From Lysobacterales bacterium (GTDB lineage: Bacteria > Pseudomonadota > Gammaproteobacteria > Xanthomonadales > SZUA-5), in the NCBI GenBank assembly GCA_022841325.1, contig JALHRS010000012.1:43741-107740 (forward strand): 64,000 bases of DNA, written 5' to 3'. Both the position numbers and the translations under genes were made by a program. The stretch's first letter is position 1; the number at the start of each line of letters is the position of its first letter. Positions 24,825 through 33,203 of this stretch are shown here, piece by piece. The notes under the pieces were generated by a model, which saw only the letters and a list, made by a program, of their open reading frames with translations, searched no databases and was not told where the DNA came from.

Positions 24825-24827
24825 AAG

Positions 24828-25127
24828 CTAGCAGACAATTCCCATGGTGCTTGCGGCACAGCCCTGACAGAGGTCGCGGTCAAACAGATGACCGGCGTTG
24901 TTGAGTTCACCGCAGTGCGTGCAGGTGCCAAAGAAGCGAGCTTGCTTCAGCGCCGCGGCGCGGGCCCGCGCCAGCCGAGCAGCATCCGGCTGGGTGCGCC
25001 AACTTCGATAGTTCTTCCAAGTGATCTCGGGCGTGTGCGGACCCTCCCAGGTCACGACGCCCACCTGGAACTGCCAGCGGCCGGCGTTCTCCACGCATCG
25101 AAAGTAGTCATCTAGTTGGTCTGACAT
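24828..25127 (-). CDS. Small zinc-ribbon protein inside the hsd operon
   Basis: 99 aa, starting MSDQLDDYFRCVENAGRWQF. It has a Trp-rich middle and a C-terminal ribbon, CTHCGELNNAGHLFDRDLCQ then GC (CxxC, 15 residues, CxxC). Overlaps the end of hsdM by 16 bases and ends three bases before hsdS, so it is embedded in the operon. Not recognised as a known Hsd accessory; it may bind DNA, zinc or the HsdM subunit. Confidence 0.72.
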   Translation of the reverse strand: MSDQLDDYFRCVENAGRWQFQVGVVTWEGPHTPEITWKNYRSWRTQPDAARLARARAAALKQARFFGTCTHCGELNNAGHLFDRDLCQGCAASTMGIVC

Positions 25128-26575
25128 AGCGCGTCGTAGAGTTCCTGCTTCAGCTTGGCCCGCGTCTCGGCGATCTGCGCGAGCAGCTTTTCGTACTCGG
25201 GCAGCAGATGGTCGACGTCGCCGGGGCCTTCATCCGCGCTGTGCGGGTTTTTGAGATCGAGGTTGAAGTTGCCGGCCTTGATGGTGTCGATGGACACGCG
25301 CCAAGCCTGCTCATTTTCCACGCGCGATTTGAAGCCGTCGGCTTCATCGCCCCACCAGGCGCGCTCCGCCTCGAATTCTTCGATGCGGATCGGTTTGCCC
25401 TTGTTGTAGCTCTTGGCGCCGGGCGGGTACGGGTGCTCGTAGTACCAGACGTGGGTGGTCGGCGCGCCCTTGGTGAAGAACAGCAGATTGGTGCGGATGC
25501 CGGTGTACGGATTGAACACGCCGTTGGGCAAGCGAACGATGGTGTGCAGGTTGCAGTCGGTGAGCAGTGCTTCCTTGATGCGCGTCTTCACGCCTTCGCC
25601 GAAGAGCGTGCCATCGGGCAACACCAGGCCGGCGCGGCCACCGGGCTTGAGGATTTTCATCAGCAACACGAGAAACAGATCGGCGGTCTCGCGGGTGCGG
25701 AACTCGGCCGGGTAGTTGGACTCGATGCCGTCTTCTTCCATGCCGCCGAAGGGCGGATTGGTCACGATCACGTCGACGCGCTCTTTGGGGCTCCAGTCGC
25801 GCAGCGGGCGCGCCAGGGTGTTGTCGTGGCGCACATTGGAGGGTACGTCGATGCCGTGCAGCAACAGATTGGTCATGCACAGCACGTGCGGCAGATGCTT
25901 CTTCTCGATGCCGCTGAAACAATCCTGGATGAGCTTCTCATCCTCTTCGGTCTTGGCTTGTTTGCGCAGATGTTCGATGGCACAGACCAGAAAGCCGCCG
26001 GTACCGCAGGCGGGATCAAGCAGGGTTTCGCCCAGGCGCGGATTGACCTGTTCGACAATGAACTGGGTGACGGCGCGCGGGGTGTAGAACTCGCCGGCAT
26101 TGCCGGCCGACTGCAGATCCTTGAGCAGCTTTTCGTAGATGTCGCCGAACATGTGGCGGTCATCAGACACGTTGAAGTCGATGCCGTTGATCTTGTTGAT
26201 CACCTGGCGCATCAAGGTGCCGTTCTTCATGTAGTTGTTGGCGTCTTCAAAGGCCATGCGGATCAAGCCGGAGATCTTGTCGCCGCCGCCGGTGAGCGCC
26301 TTGAGTCTGGGCAGCAAGGTGTTGTTGACGAAATCAAGCAGCGCGTCACCGGTGATGCCCTCTTCATCGGTGGCCCAGGTAGACCAGCGCAGGTAGCGCG
26401 GCAGCGGTGAGCGGTAGTCGTCTTTCAGCAGCTCCATTTCCTGTTCGCGATCATCGAAGATCTTCAGGAAGAACATCCAGCCGAGCTGCTCCAGGCGCTG
26501 CGCGTCGCCGTAGGTGCCCGCGTCTTTGCGCATGATGTCCTGGATGGATTTGACGATATTGGAAACGTTGGGCAT
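25112..26575 (-). CDS. hsdM: Type I DNA methyltransferase subunit HsdM
   Basis: 487 aa adenine-N6 methyltransferase subunit. Helical N-terminal domain MPNVSNIVKSIQDIMRKDAG. SAM motif I DPACGTGGFLVCAIEHL (about residue 190) and catalytic motif IV NPPFGG (about 272). EFYTPRAVTQFIVEQVNP lies before motif I as usual. C-terminal helix typical for pairing with HsdS. Begins three bases after the hsdR stop; overlaps the zinc-ribbon gene by 16 bases. Methylates the host sites that HsdS selects. Confidence 0.97.
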   Translation of the reverse strand: MPNVSNIVKSIQDIMRKDAGTYGDAQRLEQLGWMFFLKIFDDREQEMELLKDDYRSPLPRYLRWSTWATDEEGITGDALLDFVNNTLLPRLKALTGGGDKISGLIRMAFEDANNYMKNGTLMRQVINKINGIDFNVSDDRHMFGDIYEKLLKDLQSAGNAGEFYTPRAVTQFIVEQVNPRLGETLLDPACGTGGFLVCAIEHLRKQAKTEEDEKLIQDCFSGIEKKHLPHVLCMTNLLLHGIDVPSNVRHDNTLARPLRDWSPKERVDVIVTNPPFGGMEEDGIESNYPAEFRTRETADLFLVLLMKILKPGGRAGLVLPDGTLFGEGVKTRIKEALLTDCNLHTIVRLPNGVFNPYTGIRTNLLFFTKGAPTTHVWYYEHPYPPGAKSYNKGKPIRIEEFEAERAWWGDEADGFKSRVENEQAWRVSIDTIKAGNFNLDLKNPHSADEGPGDVDHLLPEYEKLLAQIAETRAKLKQELYDALCQTN

Positions 26576-26578
26576 GTA

Positions 26579-28942
26579 TCAGGCGGCCTTTGCGTAAAGC
26601 TGTTTTTCGAGTTCTTGAATAGCGGCTTGGTAGTTCTGCTTGCCACCGAAGAGTTTGACGATCTCGACCGGTGTGCCGATGGTGGTGAAGGGGTCTACCT
26701 TCAGGATGTCCATCGATTCGACGCTGCGCAGACCGGCGTCGGCGTACTTGTCGAGCAGCGCTTCGAGCACCGCACGCGTCTGATCACCGTAGCGCGCAAA
26801 CACATTGCGCTTGCGCACCTCGGCCGCACGCTCGCGGCGCGACAGCGGCGGCTGATCGAAAGCGATATGGCAGATCAGGTCAAAGGCATCGAAATCACGC
26901 CCGACCCGCTCGGCCAGTTCGTCAATGAACACGCCGTGCTGGCTCAGCTCTTCGACAATAGCCTGCTTGCGAGTGGCATCGTTCCAGGCATTGAGGAAAG
27001 CGCTGAGCGAAGTGTAGTTCTTGCGCACCGCCGTGCGCGTGTAGTCCTTCAGCGATTCGGTGATCAGCTTGCCGTTGGCATCGAGGTACTGGACACGCTC
27101 GCTGACGACCTTCACTTCCACGTCGTCGACGACATATCGGGCCATGGGTTGGCGTACTTCGGGTGCTTGACCGTCGTCGGGCAGGTCCGGGTAGTCGCCA
27201 TTCGGGGGCGGATCGTCAGGTGACGGCTCGTCGGGCGGCACCGGTGGCTGGTCGGGTTTGGGCTCGTAGATCTGAACCGGATCGCCATCGAAATCGGGAT
27301 CGGCAAACAGGGCGGTGGCCCGCTTGAAGTCCATGATGGTGAAGAAGAACTTGTTGTAGTCCTCGTTGATGCGAGTACCGCGGCCGATGATCTGCTTGAA
27401 CTCGGTCATCGACTGGATGCGCTTGTCGAGCACGATCAGTCGGCAGGTTTGGGCGTCGACGCCGGTGGACATCAGTTGCGAGGTGGTCGCGATGACGGGA
27501 AAGGTGGATTCAGGATCGATGAAGTTGTCGAGCTGGGCCTTGCCCTCGTCGTTGTCACCGGTGATACGCATCACGTAGCGGCTATTGGCGGCGGCCAGAT
27601 CGGCGTTGGCGTTGACCAGGGCCTGGCGCATGCGCTCGGCGTGATCGATGTTCTCGCAGAAGACGATGGTCTTGGCGAAGCGATCAGTCGCTTTGAGGAA
27701 CTGGGTGATCTTGGCGGCGACGAGTTCGGTGCGCTTCTCCAGGATCAGATTGCGATCGAAATCGGTCTCGTTGTATTCACGGTCGTCGATGAGTTGGCCG
27801 TATTTGTCGGTCTTGCCTTTCTCGGGGCGCCAGCCGTCCAGATCCCTGTCGATACCGATGCGCACCACCTTGTATGGCGCCAGAAAGCCGTCTTCGATGC
27901 CCTGCTTGAGCGAGTAGGTGTAGATGGGGTCGCCGAAGTACTCGATGTTAGAAACGTCTTTGGTTTCCTTGGGCGTGGCGGTCATGCCGATCTGCGTGGC
28001 CGTCGAGAAGTACTCCAGCACGCGGCGCCAATTGGCGTCATCCGCCGCGCTGCCGCGGTGGCACTCGTCGATGATCACCAGATCGAAGAAATCCGGCGAG
28101 AACTGTTTGTAGATGTTCTGATCGTCTTCCGTGCCGGTGACCGCTTGATACAAGGCCAGATAGATCTCGAAGGCCTTGTCCACCGTGCGGTTGGTGATCT
28201 TGGTCATCGCCTGACCAAAGGGCTTGAAGTCGTTGGTCTTGGTTTGATCGGCCAGGATGTTGCGATCAACTAGGAACAGGATGCGTTTCTTGGCGCCCGA
28301 CTTCCACAGCCGCCAGATGATCTGGAAGGCGGTGTAAGTCTTGCCAGTGCCCGTGGCCATCACCAGCAGCAGGCGATTCTCGCCCCGGGCAATAGCCTCG
28401 ATGGTGCGGTTGATGGCAATCAGCTGGTAGTAGCGCGGAGACTTGCGGGAACCGTCGTCGTAGTAGTCCTGTGTGGCGACGGCTTGCTGCGCCGGTGTAT
28501 AGCCCTTGGACTTGCTGTAACGCGCCCAGAGCTCGTCGGGCGTCGGGAACTGATCCAGCGGAATCTCACGTTCAACAGCGCCTGACGCGCCGGTGCGATC
28601 GTGCTCAAGAAAGGCGTCGCCGTTCGAGCTGTAGGCAAAGGGCAGATCGAGAATCTCGGCGTATTCCAGCGCCTGCTGCATGCCCGCGCCAACGGCGTAG
28701 GTGTTGTCTTTCGCCTCAACGACGGCGATCGGCATATTGGGCTTGAGGAACAGGATGTAATCAGCCTTCTTGGCCTCACCACGCCTCACCGTCTTCCCGC
28801 GAACAATGACCCGACCCTTGGTGAAGTAGAACTCCTCCCGAACCTGCGTCATCACGTCCCACTTGCCACCGTCGGCACCGACGATGGCCGGCGTGATGAA
28901 CTTCGTGCGGATATCGGTTTCGGTCAGCTGTTTCTTGTTCAT
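26579..28942 (-). CDS. hsdR: Type I restriction endonuclease subunit HsdR (EcoEI-like)
   Basis: 787 aa. N-terminal nuclease region with [20 protein letters not shown] (about 74-93, ExK). SF2 translocase motifs: [14 protein letters not shown] (about 199), DECHRGS (motif II, about 292), MTATPKET (motif III), and [12 protein letters not shown] (motif VI). A Pro-rich hinge [20 protein letters not shown] precedes a C-terminal domain like that of EcoEI R. First gene of the operon. ATG 28942 lacks a clear ribosome site. Cleaves unmodified DNA after ATP-driven translocation. Confidence 0.96.
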   Translation of the reverse strand: MNKKQLTETDIRTKFITPAIVGADGGKWDVMTQVREEFYFTKGRVIVRGKTVRRGEAKKADYILFLKPNMPIAVVEAKDNTYAVGAGMQQALEYAEILDLPFAYSSNGDAFLEHDRTGASGAVEREIPLDQFPTPDELWARYSKSKGYTPAQQAVATQDYYDDGSRKSPRYYQLIAINRTIEAIARGENRLLLVMATGTGKTYTAFQIIWRLWKSGAKKRILFLVDRNILADQTKTNDFKPFGQAMTKITNRTVDKAFEIYLALYQAVTGTEDDQNIYKQFSPDFFDLVIIDECHRGSAADDANWRRVLEYFSTATQIGMTATPKETKDVSNIEYFGDPIYTYSLKQGIEDGFLAPYKVVRIGIDRDLDGWRPEKGKTDKYGQLIDDREYNETDFDRNLILEKRTELVAAKITQFLKATDRFAKTIVFCENIDHAERMRQALVNANADLAAANSRYVMRITGDNDEGKAQLDNFIDPESTFPVIATTSQLMSTGVDAQTCRLIVLDKRIQSMTEFKQIIGRGTRINEDYNKFFFTIMDFKRATALFADPDFDGDPVQIYEPKPDQPPVPPDEPSPDDPPPNGDYPDLPDDGQAPEVRQPMARYVVDDVEVKVVSERVQYLDANGKLITESLKDYTRTAVRKNYTSLSAFLNAWNDATRKQAIVEELSQHGVFIDELAERVGRDFDAFDLICHIAFDQPPLSRRERAAEVRKRNVFARYGDQTRAVLEALLDKYADAGLRSVESMDILKVDPFTTIGTPVEIVKLFGGKQNYQAAIQELEKQLYAKAA

Positions 28943-29392
28943 GCGATGGGATTCGCTGCCGAGAGCTGGCTAGCTGATTCTGCGTGATCGCGTTGAGTTT
29001 GAGGGCGACTACGATGGACGCCATGCGGGTGAAGCTTGCCCCAATAACGCCACCAGTTGCGTCGTTGTTGGTTGAGATTCATCGTCTTTGCGCTTTTTTT
29101 CCCGCCATCGGGGCTCGACAGCTAGAGGCATGCTGACATGCCGCCAACTGGCCAATAGGCATGAGGAGCGTCTGGCGCGCCGTCTATCTCAGTGCAAACC
29201 AATCTTTCACACTTCAGCCCGCCCAGGTTGGGGAAATCGCTGCGTACGCCAACCTCGTCGAATCCGAGTCGCCTGGTTGTTGGGCTTCGCTGCGCTCAGC
29301 GCCAACCTATGGGTCGGGTTGGCCCTGGATTTCGCTGGTGACACCGACATCCGCGCCGACGGTGGCGCGGATGTCCTTGGGTATGGCGCGCC
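28943..29392. other. Intergenic region upstream of hsdR, no gene
   Basis: Should hold the hsd promoter on the minus strand; no convincing -35/-10 pair could be picked. It contains one GGGCTTCGCTGCGCTCAGCG repeat (29280-29312). Confidence 0.5.
29280..29312. repeat. TTGGGCTTCGCTGCGCTCAG repeat
   Basis: TTGGGCTTCGCTGCGCTCAG then CGCCAACCTATGG; the same sequence recurs at 29969-30001, flanking the small exported protein gene on both sides in the same orientation. Confidence 0.65.
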
Positions 29393-29743
29393 TCAATCCT
29401 TCCACTCGATGTGCACTTCCCAGGTACAGTAGGTGAAGGGGTGCACCCCGAGTTCGATGGACTTGCGATCGGCCGAGACGTAGTAGGAACGTCCGGGATC
29501 GGGGCAATCATTGCCGCCCTCGGGGTTGGTGTACTGCAGCTGGTACCACTTCACCTTCTTGCCGAAGCGTGCGATCACGGAATCGTCTGATGCCGTCAGG
29601 TTGATCTGCTTGTAGCCATCAATCACCTTGGCCGCGTTGGGTTTGGTCACCTGGATCACCGCCCAGCGATCGGCGGCCGCGGCATCGCGCCCGAAAAGCA
29701 ACATCAACGCGGCTGCGGCCGCCACCATCTGCACCTGTTTCAT
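29393..29743 (-). CDS. Small exported hypothetical protein
   Basis: 116 aa from ATG 29743, preceded by AAGGAGG at ideal spacing. Signal peptide MKQVQMVAAAAALMLLFGRD followed by AAAAD, cleavage after AAA. Mature part is beta-rich with Cys in NDCPDPGRS and FTYCTWEVHIEWKD, perhaps one disulphide. Not recognised. Flanked by identical 33-bp repeats (29280 and 29969). Confidence 0.7.
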   Translation of the reverse strand: MKQVQMVAAAAALMLLFGRDAAAADRWAVIQVTKPNAAKVIDGYKQINLTASDDSVIARFGKKVKWYQLQYTNPEGGNDCPDPGRSYYVSADRKSIELGVHPFTYCTWEVHIEWKD

Positions 29744-30138
29744 CACAACCTCCTTATTGGCATTGCCTTGATCGAGATGAACTCGCCTGGCCTGGGCGGC
29801 CGCCGCGTACAGGCGCCGGCTGCTGGAGGGCGGTCTGGCCCCTGAGTGCGGCACGGCAGTGCCAAGATTGGCGGGTTCGACAGGCAAGGAGATCGGCGGG
29901 CTGGAAATGTCTCAGCCCGCCGGGGCGGGCTTTGGGCACCCCAACATCGCCGTCTCGGCATTTCCGGCGTTGGGCTTCGCTGCGCTCAGCGCCAACCTAT
30001 GGCTTGGCTTTGTTGGGGCGCTCGGCGGTGCTGATGGCGGATTCACCTGCGGTGGATCCGCCCTACTTGGGCTTTGGCCGATTGTGGCGATGCCGCGAGT
30101 ACCTCGCGAATGACTCTACGGTCCGGCAAGGACCAGGC
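29744..30138. other. Intergenic, no gene
   Basis: Holds the second TTGGGCTTCGCTGCGCTCAG repeat (29969-30001) and a GGTGGATCCGCCCTACTTGG relic near 30051. Otherwise nothing recognisable. Confidence 0.5.
29969..30001. repeat. TTGGGCTTCGCTGCGCTCAG repeat, second copy
   Basis: Matches 29280-29312 across about 33 bases in direct orientation, about 690 bp apart. Confidence 0.65.
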
Positions 30139-32610
30139 TCAGCCGAACTCGCCGAAGTCGTACTCCAGCTGCGGCGCAGGGGTGCCGATGAAGCTGCCCA
30201 TGCCGAAGTCGACGCCGAGTGCGAACAGTCGTGCCAGGGTCTGGGCGTCGGGGATGAAGTGGGCGACGACTTCGGCGCCGCAATCGCGGGCCACTCCGAG
30301 GATGCTGGGCATCTGACCGCTGGACTTCAGGGATACCGCGTCGACGGCAATCAGCTCGGGTGTGAGTTCCTGCAGGATGTCGCTGCTCTTGCCGTCAGTG
30401 GCAACCCGCCCCAGGCAGAAGCCGACCTGCATGTCGCGCAAGGCCTGGCGGGCGCTATGGGCACGTTGACCCAGCATCAGGGCCTCGCTCTGGTCGATGC
30501 TGAGCACCAGGCCGGAATCGGTGAACTCCCGGGTCTGCAGTTCGTGCTCCAGGGCCGACATGAAGGTCGGGTCGACCAGGCTGCCGGCATTGATCGCCAC
30601 CACGATGCGCAAGCCCTTGATGCGCCTGCGCATGCTGCGGTCCTGATCCAGGGCACAACGGATGGCGTAGAGATCCAGCGCCAGACTGCGCTGACCCTGC
30701 CGGGCCAGCGAACTCCACTGGCGCCGGGTGATGATCCGCTCGCCGCCGAGCTCAACCTTGAGGCCCAGGTGCAGATGGTACTGCGGCCTGGCGGTGCCGT
30801 GCAGCGGAACAATGGGCTGGAACAGGGCACTGCAGCTGACCGGCGACGGTTCCAGCGCCAGCGATTTCTGGATGGCCAGCGACAGATCGGGCGGCAGATC
30901 GCTCTGTGCCTCTGCCAGCGCCAGCTTGACCCGCTTGCCGCCAGCGTGGCGGGTCACGGCCAGCGTGCGTTCGGCCAGATCGATCAGGGTCTCGGCGGGT
31001 GGCAACGATTCCGGCGGCAGTGGTAGCACGCTGGCACTGACGCCACCGCCACCCACGGCTTCGATTTCCCTGGAGATGAACTTCCTGATCAGTTCTGCCC
31101 GCTCCAGCAGACCGGCTTCGGGAGCCCGCTCCACCAGGAACAGATAGGCCGCGCCCTGCCAGGTAGAGATGCATTCGTCTTCGGCCAGATCCGCCTGCAA
31201 CTTGTTGGCGATCCGGTACTGCAACTCACGCTCGGCCGCCGCATGGGTACCCGCAGCGCACAGGCGCCCGGCGTCGGCGGCCACCAGCAGCAAGGCCAGA
31301 TTGCAGGGCCGGTCCTCACCCAGGCGACGCAGCGTGCCGATCAGTTCGCCGGTGTGGATCAACCGTGATTCGCGCCGGGTAGTGCGCTTGCTGAATTGCT
31401 GTCTCAGGGCGCGGGCGCGCCGCGCCCGGGTGACCACGGCCGTGACCAGGTGGCGCGGCCGCACCGGCTTCAACAGGTAGTCGTCGCCGCCCGCCCGAAG
31501 GGCTTCGTAGCGGCGGCCTTCATCCTGTTCGCCGGTCAGGAAGACGATGGGCAACATGGCCAGGTCGGGGTTGTCCCGGATCAGGGTGGTCAGCTGCATG
31601 CCGTCGATTTCCGGCATGTGCAGATCCACCAGGATCAGATCGGGCGCAAAACTGATCACATCCTCCAGTGCCTTGCGCGAATTGCTGGCCACGCGCACGT
31701 CGATGCCCTGCTTGCGCAGTATCGCTTCGCAATACATCGCCTGCGAGCGGTCGTCTTCGACCACGAGGATGCGCAAATGCTCTTGCCGATCGCGCACATC
31801 CACCAGCTCGAACACGCGGGCGCTGAGCTGCTCCAGGTCCTCACCTTCGAGGGACGCATCGGCGCCTCCGGACAGCGCGGCCGAGCGCGCGGCCAGATCG
31901 CGATTGCGATTGATGAAGATGATGGTGGCGCCGAGGGCCTCGGCGCTGCGCACGCGCTCGAGCTTGTCGGCGACGGCGCCCAGATCGCCCAGAAAATCCT
32001 GATCAATGACCACGGCGGCCAGGCCGATCGGATCGATGCGCGCCAGTAACTTGTCGGCCGCCAGATGGTGTTCGGGACGATATTCCTTGGTGGTGAGGCG
32101 CTCCAGCAGGGCGGCTGTCATCCGCGTTCGCGGCGCCAGCACCAGAATGCGCTTGCGCGGATCCACCGCGGTGGTTGCAGCGCGCTCGGCCCGCAACAGC
32201 GACAGCGTGGCCTCCTCCAGTTGCGCCAGTCGATGCCACTGGTTGGGATTGGGCGCCGCCAGATCGGCCTCGACCAGAAAGCCAAGATACAGGGCCAGAT
32301 CACCCAGAGCCCGGGCCAGGGCTTCGCGCCCGCTGTCTCCGGCCAGATGCACGCCACTGAGCAGGCTGTTCTGGACTTCAGCCACCGCGGCCCTGGACCA
32401 GGACCCCTTGCGCACGGCCTGCCAGCGCGACAGCACCGAGACGATCTCACGGGGCAAGGGACTGGTCAGCGGAGCGGGACGGGTTTCGAGCATGGTAGCG
32501 GTCGCGGTCGCCGGATCGTGCAGGTCTCGAAGTGTTGCCGCTTGTCTACCGTCACGGCAAGCGTCAGCGGCGGCACGAAGGACACATTCCAGCCGGGACA
32601 CATTCGGCAT
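30139..32610 (-). CDS. Response regulator with degenerate GGDEF and EAL domains
   Basis: 823 aa, cytoplasmic. Order: helical N-terminal part (40-130); a receiver-like fold (about 150-265); a canonical receiver (about 272-390) with ILVVEDD, phosphoacceptor Asp in ILVDLHMPEIDG and Lys in DDYLLKPVRP; a GGDEF-like region whose signature is WQGAAYLF; and an EAL-like region beginning LFQPIVPLHGT. The EAL catalytic residues are gone: the EALLR position reads YHLHLGLK, ELTE reads SIDQ, and the DDFG loop reads CLGRVA. It is therefore unlikely to make or break c-di-GMP and more likely senses it or scaffolds, as FimX-type proteins do. ATG 32610 or 32493 may be the true start. Confidence 0.83.
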   Translation of the reverse strand: MPNVSRLECVLRAAADACRDGRQAATLRDLHDPATATATMLETRPAPLTSPLPREIVSVLSRWQAVRKGSWSRAAVAEVQNSLLSGVHLAGDSGREALARALGDLALYLGFLVEADLAAPNPNQWHRLAQLEEATLSLLRAERAATTAVDPRKRILVLAPRTRMTAALLERLTTKEYRPEHHLAADKLLARIDPIGLAAVVIDQDFLGDLGAVADKLERVRSAEALGATIIFINRNRDLAARSAALSGGADASLEGEDLEQLSARVFELVDVRDRQEHLRILVVEDDRSQAMYCEAILRKQGIDVRVASNSRKALEDVISFAPDLILVDLHMPEIDGMQLTTLIRDNPDLAMLPIVFLTGEQDEGRRYEALRAGGDDYLLKPVRPRHLVTAVVTRARRARALRQQFSKRTTRRESRLIHTGELIGTLRRLGEDRPCNLALLLVAADAGRLCAAGTHAAAERELQYRIANKLQADLAEDECISTWQGAAYLFLVERAPEAGLLERAELIRKFISREIEAVGGGGVSASVLPLPPESLPPAETLIDLAERTLAVTRHAGGKRVKLALAEAQSDLPPDLSLAIQKSLALEPSPVSCSALFQPIVPLHGTARPQYHLHLGLKVELGGERIITRRQWSSLARQGQRSLALDLYAIRCALDQDRSMRRRIKGLRIVVAINAGSLVDPTFMSALEHELQTREFTDSGLVLSIDQSEALMLGQRAHSARQALRDMQVGFCLGRVATDGKSSDILQELTPELIAVDAVSLKSSGQMPSILGVARDCGAEVVAHFIPDAQTLARLFALGVDFGMGSFIGTPAPQLEYDFGEFG

Positions 32611-32793
32611 AGACCGCCACAGGCGTCAACATCACCCTGGAAATTCCTTTTTTTTTCAGACACATGGAGTCCGATGTCGCCTGCGCTCCGGCAACGGCAC
32701 GGTTCCAGGCAAGCCCGGATTCAGCTGTGATCTTTTGTCCATTACAAGCAGCTGGTGTTGGGTCGACACTGCACACGGGCCATGCCCCCCGGA

Positions 32794-32885
32794 GTCATTG
32801 CGACCCCGGACCTGATCCGGGAAAACAATCCAGGGGCGTGCGGCGATACCCTGGATTGCTTCGTCACTGCGCTCCTCGCAATGAC
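32794..32885. repeat. GTCATTGCGA ... TCGCAATGAC inverted repeat
   Basis: The outer arms are GTCATTGCGA and TCGCAATGAC with inner CAATCCAGG / CCTGGATTG arms. A widely seen intergenic repeat form; single copy here. Confidence 0.6.
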
Positions 32886-32970
32886 GCATCAAGAACTTAC
32901 GCTATGGGTTCACGGAAGACACCTGTATCGGCCACGAAACTGCCCATGGGCCCTGATCCCCAAGCTGGCC

Positions 32971-33106
32971 TGCAGGAGCGACCTCGCGTCGCGACCGGCC
33001 GATCGCACGCCCGCGGCAGTGGTCGCGCCGCAAGGGCGCTCCTTTCGCCGCCGCATTGCCGGGCCTGAAAATCAGCAGCGGCTGCGCAGGCGCGCGGCCC
33101 TCCACA
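32971..33106. repeat. Adjacent AGGAGCGACC and inverted GGAGGG repeats
   Basis: TGCAGGAGCGACCTCGCGTC through GCAAGGGCGCTCCT (32971-33043), then GCCGCCGCATTGCCGGGCCT through GCGCGGCCCTCCA (33049-33106), the latter the reverse of 5024-5100. Confidence 0.6.
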
Positions 33107-33203
33107 GAGCCGCTCCGTGCCTGCCACGGTTCATGATCGTGCGCAGCGTCGGGCCGAAACCGGTCGCTTGCAAAGAATCCAACCAGGCAAGCTACTATGG
33201 GGC

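Larger units (their letters stand above)
32611..33203. other. Intergenic region of repeats between divergent genes
   Basis: Between the response regulator gene and the antiporter gene. Contains an inverted repeat (32794-32885), an AGGAGCGACC element (32971-33043) and an inverted GGAGGG element (33049-33106). No gene seen. Confidence 0.55.

Noticed and set aside
25208..26410. 400-codon plus-strand open frame across hsdM
   Set aside because: Antisense shadow; the minus strand encodes the complete HsdM motifs.
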